Shown piece after piece: positions 14,235 to 23,169 of a DNA stretch of 64,000 nt. The notes below the pieces were generated by a model. The model made no database searches, was not told the origin of the DNA, and saw only the letters and a list, made by a program, of their open reading frames with translations. Each line of letters begins with the position of its first letter. The first letter of the stretch is position 1. Origin of the DNA: Haloarcula vallismortis ATCC 29715 (lineage in GTDB: Archaea > Halobacteriota > Halobacteria > Halobacteriales > Haloarculaceae). The position numbers were made by a program, and so were the translations under genes. The stretch covers positions 434,001 to 498,000 of the forward strand of contig NZ_AOLQ01000069.1 of NCBI RefSeq assembly GCF_000337775.1. Direction: 5' to 3'.

Positions 14235-15488
14235 CTATCGTAACAGATCAGCGGCGACCTTGCCGCTTTCCAGCGCACCCTGTATCGACGACCAGCGGGT
14301 GTAGTCGCCGGCCAGCACGGCGTTCCCGGTCGGCGCTGTCGGGTCCGGAAGCGAATCCCGATATCCCGGCGGCTGTGCGAACTGCGAGAACGGAACCCGG
14401 TCTGTCCGGAGCAGTTCCAGCGCCTCGAAGCTCGCGCTCGGGTACCACGACTGAAGCGCGTCCTCGACTTCGGCGGCCAGCTCTTCGTCGCTTGCTTCGG
14501 GCGTCCCGAGGAACGTGGCGCTGTATAGCTCCATTCCGGCGGGTGCGTACTCACTGGCGACAGCCGACAGCGGCGCGACGGTGTTGGGGCGGTCGTCCGC
14601 CGCGTTGAGGATGATTCGCTGTCCGGTCGTCGGGGCGCGATTCGTCGGGAGCGCGAAGTACTGAGTTACACAGCCGACGGATTCAGTCGGAATCGCATCG
14701 ATGTCAGTCAGCTCTGCCGCCGTACGGGGGTCCGTTGCAACGACAGCGCTTTCGGCCGTCACCGTCTCCGTGCCGACCTCGGCAGTGACCTCGCTGTCGT
14801 GGATTTCTAAGTCTGTCACGGCGGCGTCGGTTTCGATGGTTGCGCCCGCCGAGTGTGCACGGTCGGCGAGCTGTCGCGGCATCGCCTGCATTCCGTCGGC
14901 GGGGACGAATATCTCGCCCTCGCTCAGCATCTTGTAGGTGTACTCGAAGATGCTGCTATCCGTCCCCAGCGAGCGGTCGAGCGTGATACCGCCATAAAAG
15001 GGCGCGGCGAATCGCTCGACGAGCCGCTTCGAGAACCCGTAGTCGGCGAGGGACTCCCGAATGGTCGTTCCGCCCCGAGAGAGCAGTTCGACGGGGTTGA
15101 CGCCGGCCAACTCGCGCTGGAGCCGGAACAACCTGAGCTTGTCTGCCGTGCGCACGTCGGTGTTGAGCAGCGTCTGTGGCGCGGCCGAGGGGTTCCGGAG
15201 CGGGTCCGACAGCACCGAGCGGTGGTTCGGGCTGGCGATAGTGGCCCCCGGCGTGAACGTCCGTGGAGAGAGCGCCTCAATGTCGAGTTCACGCTTTGCC
15301 GCGGGATAGGCGGTGAACATGACCTGAAACCCGCGGTCGAACGTGTAGCCGTCTTCGTGGGTTGTCCGGACACGGCCACCGACGTCCGAGCGCTGCTCGA
15401 AGACTGTCACGTCTCGGCCCGACTCCGCCAGGTGGCGGGCTGCGACCAACCCGGCGAGTCCCCCACCAGCGACGACGACATCTGTCAT
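14235..15488 (-). CDS. FAD-dependent amine-oxidase/phytoene-desaturase-like oxidoreductase
   Basis: Flavoprotein of 417 aa from ATG 15488. The FAD-binding Rossmann motif is at the very N-terminus (VVVAGGGLAGLVAARHLAESG) with VFEQRSDVGGRVRT, the second FAD motif of the amine oxidase/carotenoid desaturase group. The C-terminal AVLAGDYTRWSSIQGALESG is the usual third FAD contact. Family members oxidise amines or desaturate or isomerise isoprenoids; which applies here is not visible. The next gene is divergent and there is no carotenoid cluster around it. An upstream 18-codon extension is rejected because it moves the Rossmann motif away from the N-terminus. Confidence 0.88.
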   Translation of the reverse strand: MTDVVVAGGGLAGLVAARHLAESGRDVTVFEQRSDVGGRVRTTHEDGYTFDRGFQVMFTAYPAAKRELDIEALSPRTFTPGATIASPNHRSVLSDPLRNPSAAPQTLLNTDVRTADKLRLFRLQRELAGVNPVELLSRGGTTIRESLADYGFSKRLVERFAAPFYGGITLDRSLGTDSSIFEYTYKMLSEGEIFVPADGMQAMPRQLADRAHSAGATIETDAAVTDLEIHDSEVTAEVGTETVTAESAVVATDPRTAAELTDIDAIPTESVGCVTQYFALPTNRAPTTGQRIILNAADDRPNTVAPLSAVASEYAPAGMELYSATFLGTPEASDEELAAEVEDALQSWYPSASFEALELLRTDRVPFSQFAQPPGYRDSLPDPTAPTGNAVLAGDYTRWSSIQGALESGKVAADLLR

Positions 15489-15571
15489 ACCCACCGGTTC
15501 GACCGCCCGGAACAAGAGCGTGCTGAAGCGGGACCGGACCACACTTGGTCGTCCCGTCCCCAGAGGGAGAC

Positions 15572-16744
15572 ATGGAGACGACTGCGGCGTTTCGCGGCCT
15601 CATCTGTACAGTGTGTGGCGCGGAAACCGACAGCACGGCCGACCGCTGTCCCGACTGCGGCGGCGTCCTCGTCGGCGACTACGACGTTCCGGACCTGACG
15701 CCGACGGCCCTATCAGACGCGACCGGACCCGGCCGGTACGAACCGCTCCGGCCTTTCTCACAGGACGTGACGGTGACGCTCGGCGAGGGAGCGACACCGC
15801 TGGTCCCGGTGCCGGACCTGGCCGACGAACTCGGTGTCGACTCGGTGTACGTCAAGGACGAGGGGCGAAACCCGACAGCTTCGCTGAGCGACCGCAAGCT
15901 CTCGCTTTCGGTCACTGCTGCCGCCCAGCGCGGGGCCGAGCGCGTCGTGACGCCTTCGACGGGCAACGGCGCACAGGCCAGCGCCGCCTACGCGGCGCGC
16001 GCCGGAATCGAGTCGAAGGGGTTCGTTCCCTCGCGGTGCCCGTTTCTCAACAAGGCGATGGTGAACGTCCACGGCGGCGACATGCGCGTCGTCGAGGGCC
16101 GGTACGACGACGCCGTCTCGGTCTTCGACGAGGAAGTGGCCGAGGCGTCCGACGGCTGGGTTCCGGTTGCGCCCGGCCACCCATTCCGCATTGAGGGAGC
16201 CAAATCCGTCGCCTTCGAGACGGCCGACGACCTCGACTGGACGACCCCCGACGCAGTGGTCCACCCCACCGGCCACGGGGAGACGGTCGTCGGCCTCGAA
16301 CGCGGCTTTCAGGCAGCAGCCGACAGCGGTCTCACGGACTCCGTACCGCGAATCTATGCCGCACAGCCGGACTCGACGGCTGCCATCGCCGACGCTGCGA
16401 GCGAGGGCGACGACGAACCCGTGACCATCGACCATCCCGACACAATCGTCGGTCCGCTAGAGGTCCCCGACCCTGCCGCCGGCGCTGCGGCGCTGGACTC
16501 GCTTGAGCGCTCGGGCGGGGGCGGCGTCGCCGTCTCGGACAAGGACATTCTGGCCGGTGCCGTCGACGGCTGCGAGATGGGACCGGAAACCGGCGCAACC
16601 GGCGGGACGGCCGTCGCCGGCGCACGGGCGCTGGCCGATGACGATGCCTTCGACAGCGACGATGTGGTCGTCCTCGTGAACCCTGTTGCCGGTAGCAAGG
16701 AGGCGGACCTCCTGCGCAGTCACCTCATGAGCCAGGGCATCTGA
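15572..16744 (+). CDS. Threonine-synthase-like fold-II PLP protein lacking the PLP lysine
   Basis: A 390-aa paralog of threonine synthase. It begins with a zinc-ribbon-like region (CTVCGAETDSTADRCPDCGG, two CxxC) typical of archaeal ThrC. The phosphate-loop STGNGAQASAAYAARAGI and the C-terminal ATGGTAVAGARAL are present. The motif that carries the Schiff-base lysine in ThrC (NPTGSFKDRG) is NPTASLSDRKL here, so Ser replaces the Lys and the only nearby Lys is three residues on. It therefore probably does not do standard ThrC chemistry. It could be a pseudoenzyme, bind PLP non-covalently, or use the shifted Lys. It starts 83 bases from the divergent flavoprotein. Confidence 0.85.
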   Translation: METTAAFRGLICTVCGAETDSTADRCPDCGGVLVGDYDVPDLTPTALSDATGPGRYEPLRPFSQDVTVTLGEGATPLVPVPDLADELGVDSVYVKDEGRNPTASLSDRKLSLSVTAAAQRGAERVVTPSTGNGAQASAAYAARAGIESKGFVPSRCPFLNKAMVNVHGGDMRVVEGRYDDAVSVFDEEVAEASDGWVPVAPGHPFRIEGAKSVAFETADDLDWTTPDAVVHPTGHGETVVGLERGFQAAADSGLTDSVPRIYAAQPDSTAAIADAASEGDDEPVTIDHPDTIVGPLEVPDPAAGAAALDSLERSGGGGVAVSDKDILAGAVDGCEMGPETGATGGTAVAGARALADDDAFDSDDVVVLVNPVAGSKEADLLRSHLMSQGI

Positions 16745-16832
16745 AGGGGCGGTCGTCAGGAACGGGAACTGCCGTGTCACAACACCCCACACTTCGGTGT
16801 CGTTTAGACCGTCGTGGCACAACACTGGTCTC

Positions 16833-17846
16833 ATGCGCGCTGCAGCGTTCAGCGAACTCACTGGCCCGAACGGCGTCTCGATTGTTAACCGACCGACCCC
16901 CGAACCCGGACGCGGCGAGGCGGTGGTTTCCGTCGAAGCGTGTGCGATCAACCGCCACGACCTCTGGGTTCTCGAAGGGGATTCCGCGATGGTCGACACA
17001 GACGATTTACCGTTTGTCAGCGGCCTCGATGTCGCCGGAACTGTCGACGCTGTCGGTGATGGCGTCACGGCTGTTGAGCCCGGGGACCGCGTGGTACTCT
17101 GTCCGAACGAGACCTGCGGGACGTGTCGCTACTGCCGTGAAGGGCCGGAGAATCTCTGTGAGAACTTCTCGCTGTATCACGGCGGCCTCGCCGAAGCGGC
17201 CCGCGTCGAGGCCGACCGTCTCGTTCCGCTCCCCGACGGCGTCGAGACGGTCGACGCGGCTGCGCTCCCGACGGCCTACATGACGGCCTTCCACATGCTC
17301 CGCCGGATCGACGCCGAGACAGGTGATCTGGTGTTCATCCCGGGGGTCACCGGCGGTGTCGGCGTCGCGGGCGTACAACTCACGTCCGCTCTCGGTGCCC
17401 ACAGCGTCGGGACCTCTTCGTCAGCGGCGAAGCTGAACCGCGTCGAATCGCTCGGTCTGGACCACGCCATCGAGAGTACCGACCCGGACGAGATTCGGGC
17501 GGCAGTCAGCGACGCCGGGACGGTCGACGGCGTGCTTAATCACCTTGGTGGGGAGTACACGCAGGTCGGTTTAGATGTTCTCCGACGCGGTGGCCGGATG
17601 GCCGTCTGTGGTCGGACCGCTGGCGGCACATCCGAGATTGATATTCCCGACCTGTTTCTCGGCCACAAACGCGTCATCGGGAGTACGATGGGGACACAGG
17701 GCGGTCTGGAGCGACTTGTCGACCTCGTCGCTGACGGTGAACTGACCCCGGAAATCGAGGAGACGTACTCGCTTGAAGAGACCAGTGCGGCGTTTGCAGC
17801 AATGCAGGACCGCGATAGCGTCGGCAAGCTCGTCGTAACGCCGTAG
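16833..17846 (+). CDS. Zinc-binding alcohol dehydrogenase (MDR family)
   Basis: Medium-chain dehydrogenase/reductase of 337 aa from ATG 16833. The structural zinc lobe has four closely spaced Cys (ETCGTCRYCREGPENLC). The coenzyme-binding domain carries PGVTGGVGVAGVQL. The catalytic-zinc motif is atypical: GLDVAG stands where alcohol dehydrogenases have GHE, and ACAINRHDL where they have CGTD, so it may lack the catalytic zinc and act as a quinone-reductase-like enzyme. The substrate is unknown. CGTTTAGACC (about 16800-16809) is a TATA-like element 24-33 bases upstream of the start. Confidence 0.9.
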   Translation: MRAAAFSELTGPNGVSIVNRPTPEPGRGEAVVSVEACAINRHDLWVLEGDSAMVDTDDLPFVSGLDVAGTVDAVGDGVTAVEPGDRVVLCPNETCGTCRYCREGPENLCENFSLYHGGLAEAARVEADRLVPLPDGVETVDAAALPTAYMTAFHMLRRIDAETGDLVFIPGVTGGVGVAGVQLTSALGAHSVGTSSSAAKLNRVESLGLDHAIESTDPDEIRAAVSDAGTVDGVLNHLGGEYTQVGLDVLRRGGRMAVCGRTAGGTSEIDIPDLFLGHKRVIGSTMGTQGGLERLVDLVADGELTPEIEETYSLEETSAAFAAMQDRDSVGKLVVTP

Positions 17847-17874
17847 TCACTCCTCTGACCCGCAGACGTGCCAC

Positions 17875-18294
17875 CTACCGGGCGATGACGACTGGAACAG
17901 GCGAGTTACGGAACACTTTCTGGGAAACGTTCCCGGCGACCAGCCGATCGGCCAACGAGCCGCCGTGAGTTCCAAGCACGACCGCATCGAAGTCGTCGGC
18001 TCGATTCAGAATCGCTCGGGCCGGATTGCCCAGTTGCACCTCGGTGGTTATTTCAACATCGTACTCGGCGGCGCGCTCACGGGCGTTGTCGAATACTTCC
18101 TCCGCACGCTCCTCGGCGGCCGCTTCGATGTCCTCCGCAAGAGCAAGTGAGGTGGCTGCGCCCCCCAGTGGCGACGGTCCGCCCACGACGTGTAAGACAG
18201 TAATCTCTGCGTCGGGATGGTTCTCGAGGGCGTACACAAGCGCTCGCTGGGCCATCTCCGAGTCGTCCATCGGAACGAGAATCCGTTCAATCAT
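17875..18294 (-). CDS. Universal stress protein (single domain)
   Basis: UspA-family protein of 139 aa, beginning ILVPMDDSEMAQRAL, the usual ATP-site strand with Asp. The phosphate-binding GxxG-x9-G motif is GTHGGSLADRLVAGN, with Asn rather than Ser/Thr after the last Gly, so nucleotide binding may be weakened. It diverges from the tandem USP gene at 18346 across about 50 bases and is convergent with the dehydrogenase. The role is probably stress or energy-status signalling. Confidence 0.92.
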   Translation of the reverse strand: MIERILVPMDDSEMAQRALVYALENHPDAEITVLHVVGGPSPLGGAATSLALAEDIEAAAEERAEEVFDNARERAAEYDVEITTEVQLGNPARAILNRADDFDAVVLGTHGGSLADRLVAGNVSQKVFRNSPVPVVIAR

Positions 18295-18345
18295 ATCATG
18301 ACTACGGAACGTAGCGTTAAATCAGTAGCCTGTCAAACCGTAGCT

Positions 18346-19236
18346 ATGAGCCAACCGATCAACTCGATCCTCCTGCCGACCGACGGCAGTGACGGGGCGC
18401 AGATAGGGGCCCGGCGGGGTATCGATCTCGCGACCACAATCGATGCCGACCTCCACGTACTGTCAGCAGTTGACACCCGTGACACCGAACCGGATCTGCA
18501 GCCTGACGGGCAGACCGAGCGGGAACGTCTCCTCATGGAGGAGGCCGAACGGGCCGTAGACACCACCGCGAGACTCGCCAGAGCGCACCTCTCCGGGCAA
18601 ATCACGACCGCCGTTGAGGCGGGGATCCCGTTTCAGGCGATCAACGACTACGTCGACACTCACGATATCGACCTCATCGTCATGGGGACGCAGGGACGAA
18701 CAGGGTTCGAACGAGTTGTACTCGGAAGTGTTGCAGAAAAGACGCTCCGGACTGCGGCTGTCCCGATCGTCATGGTCCCCCCAGATGCGGATATCGTCGA
18801 AATCGGCGATCAACGGTATGAAGACATTCTCCTCCCGACTGACGGCAGCGAAGGGGCAACACTCGCAATTGAATGGGGAATAACGCTAGCGGAGATGTAT
18901 GACGCAACCATACACACGCTCTATTCTGTCGACACGAGTCGGTTCGGCGGCGTCGATGGAGCAGCCGAAATTCACGATACACTTGAGCAAACCGGTCAGG
19001 AGGCGCTTGAGACGGTGCATAAGCGTTCCAGAGACGCAGGCGTCAGTGTCGCAGGCAACATCGCAAGTGGCCCGGCCGCACGCGCGATTCTCTCCTACAG
19101 TGAGGACCACGATATCGACCTCATTGCAATGGGAACACACGGCCAATCCGGCTTCACGCGGTACCTGACCGGAAGCGTCACCGAGACCGTTGTGCGTAAT
19201 GCGTCTGTCCCGGTCTGCTGTGTCCCGATGCAGTGA
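18346..19236 (+). CDS. Tandem-domain universal stress protein
   Basis: A 296-aa protein with two UspA domains in line: residues 1-148 (SILLPTDGSDGAQ then MGTQGRTGFERVVLGSVAEK) and 155-296 (DILLPTDGSEGAT then MGTHGQSGFTRYLTGSVTET). Both copies keep the complete ATP-binding GxxG-x9-GS signature, unlike the single-domain protein divergent from it. The start ATG 18346 is chosen because the upstream extension overlaps the divergent gene. The C-terminus PVCCVPMQ places two adjacent Cys at the end of the last strand. Confidence 0.93.
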   Translation: MSQPINSILLPTDGSDGAQIGARRGIDLATTIDADLHVLSAVDTRDTEPDLQPDGQTERERLLMEEAERAVDTTARLARAHLSGQITTAVEAGIPFQAINDYVDTHDIDLIVMGTQGRTGFERVVLGSVAEKTLRTAAVPIVMVPPDADIVEIGDQRYEDILLPTDGSEGATLAIEWGITLAEMYDATIHTLYSVDTSRFGGVDGAAEIHDTLEQTGQEALETVHKRSRDAGVSVAGNIASGPAARAILSYSEDHDIDLIAMGTHGQSGFTRYLTGSVTETVVRNASVPVCCVPMQ

Positions 19237-19253
19237 CAGGCTTCCAGTTCCAC

Positions 19254-19877
19254 TTACGACGCTTGCTGTCGTGATGCCCCGGATGCGTGCTGTTTTGCAG
19301 TAGTGTACGCCTCCCGGACACGCTTGAATTCGTCCTCGTTGCCGCCGTGGTCCGGATGGACCTCCTTGACTCGCTCGCGGTAAGCCGATTTCACGTCGTC
19401 CAGCGACGCACTCTGGGTAAGGCCCAGTTCGCTGAACGCCTGGACTGTCGGGTGTGGTTCGTCCTCGGGGTCCGGGCCGAGGTCGACCTCAGGCGTTTCG
19501 AAGGGCAGGCGTGCGCCGAGATAGACGCCCGGCATCTCGTGTTCGACCAGTACAGGGATGGTCGGCGACCGCTCGATGCGGTAGTACGCCCGGGCGTCGA
19601 ACGTGATTGCCACGTCCCGCTTGGGGAGATAGAACGCGACGTGTTGGCCCTCGACGAAGTGGTTCTCGGCGAACTGCTCGTCGATGGCTGTGAGGTACTC
19701 GCGGAGCTCCGCCCGGCGTCGCATCTCGCCGCCGTCGGTCGCCTGTCGGTTGGGTCGTTTGGCGGGAAACACGCGATTGGCGAGGACGAACAGCCCGGCA
19801 ACGACGAGGGTTCCGGCGGCACCGAGGACAAGTCCAAGGAGCAACCACTCCGGTAGGACGCCCGGTTCTGTCTGCAC
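19254..19877 (-). CDS. Membrane-anchored J-domain protein
   Basis: A 207-aa protein with one N-terminal membrane helix (WLLLGLVLGAAGTLVVAGLF, 11-30), a middle domain (~55-140) of unknown fold and a C-terminal J domain (~150-200) with the essential HPD (VKEVHPDHGGNEDEF). J domains stimulate Hsp70 (DnaK) ATPase, so this probably recruits DnaK to the cytoplasmic face of the membrane. It lacks the zinc and client-binding domains of DnaJ, so it is not DnaJ itself. It is convergent with the tandem USP gene. Confidence 0.9.
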   Translation of the reverse strand: MQTEPGVLPEWLLLGLVLGAAGTLVVAGLFVLANRVFPAKRPNRQATDGGEMRRRAELREYLTAIDEQFAENHFVEGQHVAFYLPKRDVAITFDARAYYRIERSPTIPVLVEHEMPGVYLGARLPFETPEVDLGPDPEDEPHPTVQAFSELGLTQSASLDDVKSAYRERVKEVHPDHGGNEDEFKRVREAYTTAKQHASGASRQQAS

Positions 19878-19929
19878 GACCCTCTGTTAGGCTCCAGTGG
19901 TAAAGAAATTCCCGCTCTCCGGCGACAGA

Positions 19930-19988
19930 TGACTGCTTCAGGCGGACTCCTTGCAGTCAGCCCCTGATAGGACCGGCTCCGAAGCCGG
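19930..19988. other. Two small hairpins downstream of the PAC2 gene
   Basis: TGACTGC/GCAGTCA (19930-19959, 16-base loop) and CCGGCT-N4-AGCCGG (19973-19988) lie in the 143-base gap after the PAC2 stop. They could form RNA structure at the end of the rpl44e-PAC2 transcript. There is no T-run, which archaeal terminators usually have, so a terminator role is only a suggestion. Confidence 0.3.
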
Positions 19989-20020
19989 CGAGTGCCGAGA
20001 CACGGGGCCAGGAATCGATC

Positions 20021-20779
20021 TCAACCGATGTATCTGAGATCCTCGTCGGTGGGCGACGGGGAGTTCTGCTGTTCCATCTCCTGAATCTTCCGGACGACCT
20101 CCTCCATCTCGTCGGCGCGGTCTTCCAGCGAACTGTAGTCGACCTCGAACCCGATGACCTCCTGAAGGATTTCGAGGACAGCCTGTGCGCTTTTGGGGTC
20201 GACCAGGTAGCCCGATGTCTCGCCCATGAGGCAACTGGCCGGCACGTCGCGGCGTTTGCTCAGGCCTAGCAGCAGGCCGGAAACCCCGACGATACCGCCG
20301 GCCGGCTCGTCCTCGCGGAAGGCCACGCCGGCCTCTTCCAGCGTCTCCTTGAAATCCTCGGTCGTTGTCGCACCGAGCACGTCGTACTCCTCGATGAGTT
20401 CGCCCGTCGGGACGCCGCCAAGTGCGAACACCCGCGTGACGCCGAAGTCGTCGGCGATGTCGAGGAACGCGTCGGTCAGCCCGTAGTGGCCTTCGTTGTC
20501 CTGGGCCTGATGATCCCCCGAGAGCACGAGCAGGTCCTGGCCCTCGTCGGGGGTGACGGCGTGGAACTCGGCGCAGGCGAGCTGTGCCTGGCCGTCGTCG
20601 ATGCTGACCTGTGGCGGGAAATGCGTCGAGTAAACGCGGCGGACGAGCTCGCTTTCGAGCTCCTCCAGCAGGTGCTCGGCGGCGAGTTTGCCGACGTGAC
20701 CGACGCCGGGCAACCCCTCGACCAGTACCGGCTCGTCGAGGTCGGGGTCCGCTACGCGCTCGATGTCGAATTCGTCCAT
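20021..20779 (-). CDS. Proteasome assembly chaperone PAC2-family protein
   Basis: A 252-aa archaeal member of the PAC2 (proteasome assembly chaperone/PbaB-like) family. It begins with VLVEGLPGVGHVGKLAAEHL, the family's N-terminal glycine-rich loop, and has LLVLSGDHQAQ and LGLSKRRDVPASCLMGETSGY in the middle. The C-terminus is a charged coiled coil (~215-240). It is the last gene of the conserved archaeal cluster rpl44e, rps27e, aif2a, nop10, with five bases between nop10 and its start, and is probably cotranscribed. An archaeal role in proteasome assembly is inferred from the family. Confidence 0.9.
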   Translation of the reverse strand: MDEFDIERVADPDLDEPVLVEGLPGVGHVGKLAAEHLLEELESELVRRVYSTHFPPQVSIDDGQAQLACAEFHAVTPDEGQDLLVLSGDHQAQDNEGHYGLTDAFLDIADDFGVTRVFALGGVPTGELIEEYDVLGATTTEDFKETLEEAGVAFREDEPAGGIVGVSGLLLGLSKRRDVPASCLMGETSGYLVDPKSAQAVLEILQEVIGFEVDYSSLEDRADEMEEVVRKIQEMEQQNSPSPTDEDLRYIG

Positions 20780-20784
20780 ACGGC

Positions 20785-20967
20785 TTATTCGCGGCTGCGG
20801 CGCTTAAGAGAACGTCGATACTCGCCGTAGTTGTCTTCAGGGGAGAACGGCGCGGGTGCGCTGTTGATTGCGTCGGACCCGCACTCCGGACAGGTGTCGC
20901 CCAGTGTGTACTCCGGTCGGTCGTGCTCGGACTCCCAGACGGCACAGACGCGGATATCCGATTTCAT
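20785..20967 (-). CDS. nop10: H/ACA ribonucleoprotein component Nop10
   Basis: A 60-aa protein with the Nop10 pattern: a short N-terminal zinc ribbon (CPECGSDAINSAPAPFSPED) followed by a basic Tyr-containing helix (NYGEYRRSLKRRSRE). It is a core protein of H/ACA guide RNPs that direct pseudouridylation of rRNA, together with Cbf5, L7Ae and Gar1. It lies between aif2a and the PAC2 gene, the standard archaeal order. The first zinc half-site is reduced: only Cys8 precedes CPEC. Confidence 0.95.
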   Translation of the reverse strand: MKSDIRVCAVWESEHDRPEYTLGDTCPECGSDAINSAPAPFSPEDNYGEYRRSLKRRSRE

Positions 20968-20997
20968 CGGTGGTGAATCACTGGCGCAACAACCGAC

Positions 20998-21798
20998 TTA
21001 CTCGTCGTCTTCGCTGCGTTCACGGTGGAACTGCCCCGAGCCACCGTGTTGCTCGACGACTGCCGCGGCGCGGTCCGCACTCTCTTCGAGCGCGTCCTCG
21101 GCGGTCTTGTAGTCGGGCGCTTGCACCTGAATGCGGTACTCCGGCGAGCCGACGTAGGTCACTTCCAGTTCGATCTCTTTGGGGACCTCGCCGTTGCCCT
21201 CGGCGGCCTGCAGCGCCTCCTTGATGATGTCGACGCCGTCGCTTTCGGGACAGGACAGGTCGACGTAGCCGGTGACCTGCACGTACGGCACGGACACGTT
21301 GTTCCGGGCCGTCTGGACGATGGCCTCGATCTCCTCGTCGGAGAGGTCGACATCTTCCAGCGCGTCCATGCCGTGGATCGCTGCCGACTCGAACCCGTCG
21401 TACATCGAGCCGAACTCCGCCAGCAACTCGTTGGCGATGGCGGCGTAGCTCTCGTCGTCCAGGTCCTCGCCGAAGGCCAGTTCCATCCAGTTGTCGGCCT
21501 TCTGCTCGTTTTTCCACTCCTGGATTTTCTCCTTTCGCTGGTGGTCGTTGACGTCCTTGATCGAGAGGTCGATCTGCTGTGCGCTCTCGTCGACGTCGAG
21601 CACCTTGGCAACGACTGTCTGCCCCTCGTTGACGTGGTCGCGGACGTTCTTGATCCATCCGCTGGCGACCTCGGAGATGTGACAGAGGCCGCGCTTGCCC
21701 TCGTACTCGTCGAGGTCGACGAACACGCCGAAGTCCTCGATCTCGTCGATCTTGCCGACGACGAGTTCGCCCGGTTCGGGCCAGCCGCTGTATTTCAT
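20998..21798 (-). CDS. eif2a: Translation initiation factor aIF2 alpha subunit
   Basis: A 266-aa alpha subunit of the aIF2 heterotrimer that delivers initiator Met-tRNA to the small ribosomal subunit. An N-terminal S1 RNA-binding domain covers ~10-85 ([19 protein letters not shown]), followed by a helical domain and a C-terminal alpha/beta domain (~175-260) that contacts the gamma subunit. There is no regulatory Ser51 kinase loop of the eukaryotic type. Operon: one base after the eS27 stop, 30 bases before nop10. The initiator tRNA it serves is encoded about 5 kb away at 26930. Confidence 0.97.
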   Translation of the reverse strand: MKYSGWPEPGELVVGKIDEIEDFGVFVDLDEYEGKRGLCHISEVASGWIKNVRDHVNEGQTVVAKVLDVDESAQQIDLSIKDVNDHQRKEKIQEWKNEQKADNWMELAFGEDLDDESYAAIANELLAEFGSMYDGFESAAIHGMDALEDVDLSDEEIEAIVQTARNNVSVPYVQVTGYVDLSCPESDGVDIIKEALQAAEGNGEVPKEIELEVTYVGSPEYRIQVQAPDYKTAEDALEESADRAAAVVEQHGGSGQFHRERSEDDE

Positions 21799-21799
21799 C

Positions 21800-21973
21800 C
21801 TATCGGGCCTCGACGACGGCGGTCACTTCGCCTTCGATGTCGGCCTTGCCGCCCGTCGGGCGGGCGATGGTGTGGCCACAGACGGCACACGAGACCTCGC
21901 TCGCGGCCTTCTCGAAGAGGGTCTGTTCGTTCTCGCAGTCGGGACATTCGACGGTGATGAAGCTTCCTGCCAT
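21800..21973 (-). CDS. rps27e: 30S ribosomal protein eS27
   Basis: A 57-aa zinc-ribbon ribosomal protein from ATG 21973. The four zinc cysteines are CPDC and CAVC ([22 protein letters not shown] region), followed by [10 protein letters not shown]. The start is fixed by the neighbouring eL44 stop two bases upstream. Archaea-specific order eL44-eS27-aIF2alpha is kept. Confidence 0.97.
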   Translation of the reverse strand: MAGSFITVECPDCENEQTLFEKAASEVSCAVCGHTIARPTGGKADIEGEVTAVVEAR

Positions 21974-21975
21974 CG

Positions 21976-22254
21976 TTACTCCTGGAACTCCAGTCGGCCG
22001 GCGCGCCATCCTTCGCGGAGGTGGGCCTTCCCACACTCGCCACAGCGGTACTTGAGGTCCGTCTTCTTGGTGGGCTTATCGCCACCCGGGACCTTCGAGA
22101 ACTTCCCGTCGTTCCCGATACCGGAGTTGCGCTCGCGCTGGCGGTCGATCCACTTCATTCCGGTCTGGCGACCGCTGCGGACTTTCTCGACCTCATGTTC
22201 CTGGTGCTCGTTGCAGTGCGGACAGTACGTATTGAAGCGTCGTGGCATCTCCAT
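21976..22254 (-). CDS. rpl44e: 50S ribosomal protein eL44
   Basis: A 92-aa zinc-binding ribosomal protein of the large-subunit E-site region. Cysteines CPHC near the N-terminus ([15 protein letters not shown]) and CGEC near the C-terminus form the zinc site. The basic middle ([18 protein letters not shown]) is the usual rRNA-binding segment. It is the first gene of the cluster; a TATA-like GTTTTAAGC lies about 40 bases upstream on the reverse strand, giving a short leader. Confidence 0.97.
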   Translation of the reverse strand: MEMPRRFNTYCPHCNEHQEHEVEKVRSGRQTGMKWIDRQRERNSGIGNDGKFSKVPGGDKPTKKTDLKYRCGECGKAHLREGWRAGRLEFQE

Positions 22255-22390
22255 AGATATCAGCCTTACCGAGCGATTTGACGTGCCCGCTTAAAACCCG
22301 TTTGGTTCGAACCTACCGTGTGCCGCCGAATCACGTGCATATCGAGTGACCGCCCCACCTCTGTTCGTCCCCAACCTGCTGCAAACCCAA

Positions 22391-22657
22391 CTACTGAAAC
22401 CGAGCGGACGGTCCGCTGGACTCGATCCGGACCGCGCCGTACACGTCCGACGTGTCTGCCCCGGCAATCAGTTCGAGATTCACCGCTTCGCCAGCGGAGA
22501 GTGATTCCAGTTTCGCCGCCAGCTTGTCGTCGATGTAGTCCACGACTTCGTAGATTTCGTCGGTTTCAACGTCCCGGAGCTCCATTCGCCCGTCATCGCC
22601 CATTGGGCTGACCACGACCGAAGCCCGCTCGCACGACCGCTGCTGTTGTTTCAACAT
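22391..22657 (-). CDS. Conserved-looking small protein, 88 aa
   Basis: Starts at ATG 22657 (MLKQQQRSCERASVVVSPMG). The C-terminal ~60 residues are acidic and read like a compact alpha/beta domain (VETDEIYEVVDYIDDKL then GEAVNLELIAGAD). No family is recognised. The start is fixed by a strong TATA element 21-31 bases upstream, typical of a leaderless gene. It is divergent from the HAH_0734-type gene. Confidence 0.75.
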   Translation of the reverse strand: MLKQQQRSCERASVVVSPMGDDGRMELRDVETDEIYEVVDYIDDKLAAKLESLSAGEAVNLELIAGADTSDVYGAVRIESSGPSARFQ

Positions 22658-22676
22658 ACAAGACTGTCGCAATTCC

Positions 22677-22690
22677 GGATATATAAATCT
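22677..22690 (-). promoter_or_regulatory. Strong TATA box of the 88-aa gene
   Basis: On the reverse strand the sequence reads AGATTTATATATCC, centred about 27 bases before ATG 22657. It is one of the best TATA matches in the window. Confidence 0.6.
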
Positions 22691-22842
22691 CGGCTATCAG
22701 GCTGTTAAGCATCTAATCACTACCGGTAAGAATATAAGGACATTCTAGCTACACATTCCCGTTTCAGTGTCCCCGTCAGCCGGTGGCCGGCGTCGCAGTC
22801 GCCTTCGAAGTCACTAAGTACGCAGTTGGCAAAGGAACGGGC

Positions 22843-23115
22843 ATGAAGAAGCTCATTATCCACGGCGACCCGGGGCTCCGAAAGGGCGGCCGCATCGAGT
22901 ACGAGGACGAGGAGTACGAGGTGTTCTCGGTCTCGCGGCAGGGCGACTGGCACGGGCCGGACCGGCCACAACTGTGGTGTACCATCGGCTCGGAAGACGA
23001 GGAAGAGACGTTCAAACGGCAGGAGTACATCCCGATGCATCTGGACACGGATGACATCGAGGCCGAGGCCGTCACCGTCCTCCGCGAGCGCGCGCCGCCG
23101 AACGCCGAGTCCTGA
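22843..23115 (+). CDS. HAH_0734-family small protein
   Basis: A 90-aa acidic protein beginning MKKLIIHGDPGLRKGGRIEY, which matches the haloarchaeal family I know as HAH_0734. It has no membrane segment or catalytic motif and looks like a small beta-barrel (YEVFSVSRQGDWHGPDRPQLWC). The ORF can be extended to 22783, but ATG 22843 matches the family start and has CTAAGTACG 20-29 bases upstream. The function is unknown. It is convergent with the DUF2298 gene. Confidence 0.82.
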   Translation: MKKLIIHGDPGLRKGGRIEYEDEEYEVFSVSRQGDWHGPDRPQLWCTIGSEDEEETFKRQEYIPMHLDTDDIEAEAVTVLRERAPPNAES

Positions 23116-23169
23116 TCGGTCTGCACCGCTGTTGAAAGGCCTCGTTCGGACGCACGAATCCGCTTCTTT

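Noticed and set aside
19930-19988. Candidate box C/D or other small RNA in the 143-base gap
   Set aside because: Short hairpins are present, but no convincing C box/D box pair at the right spacing and no promoter. Listed only as hairpins.
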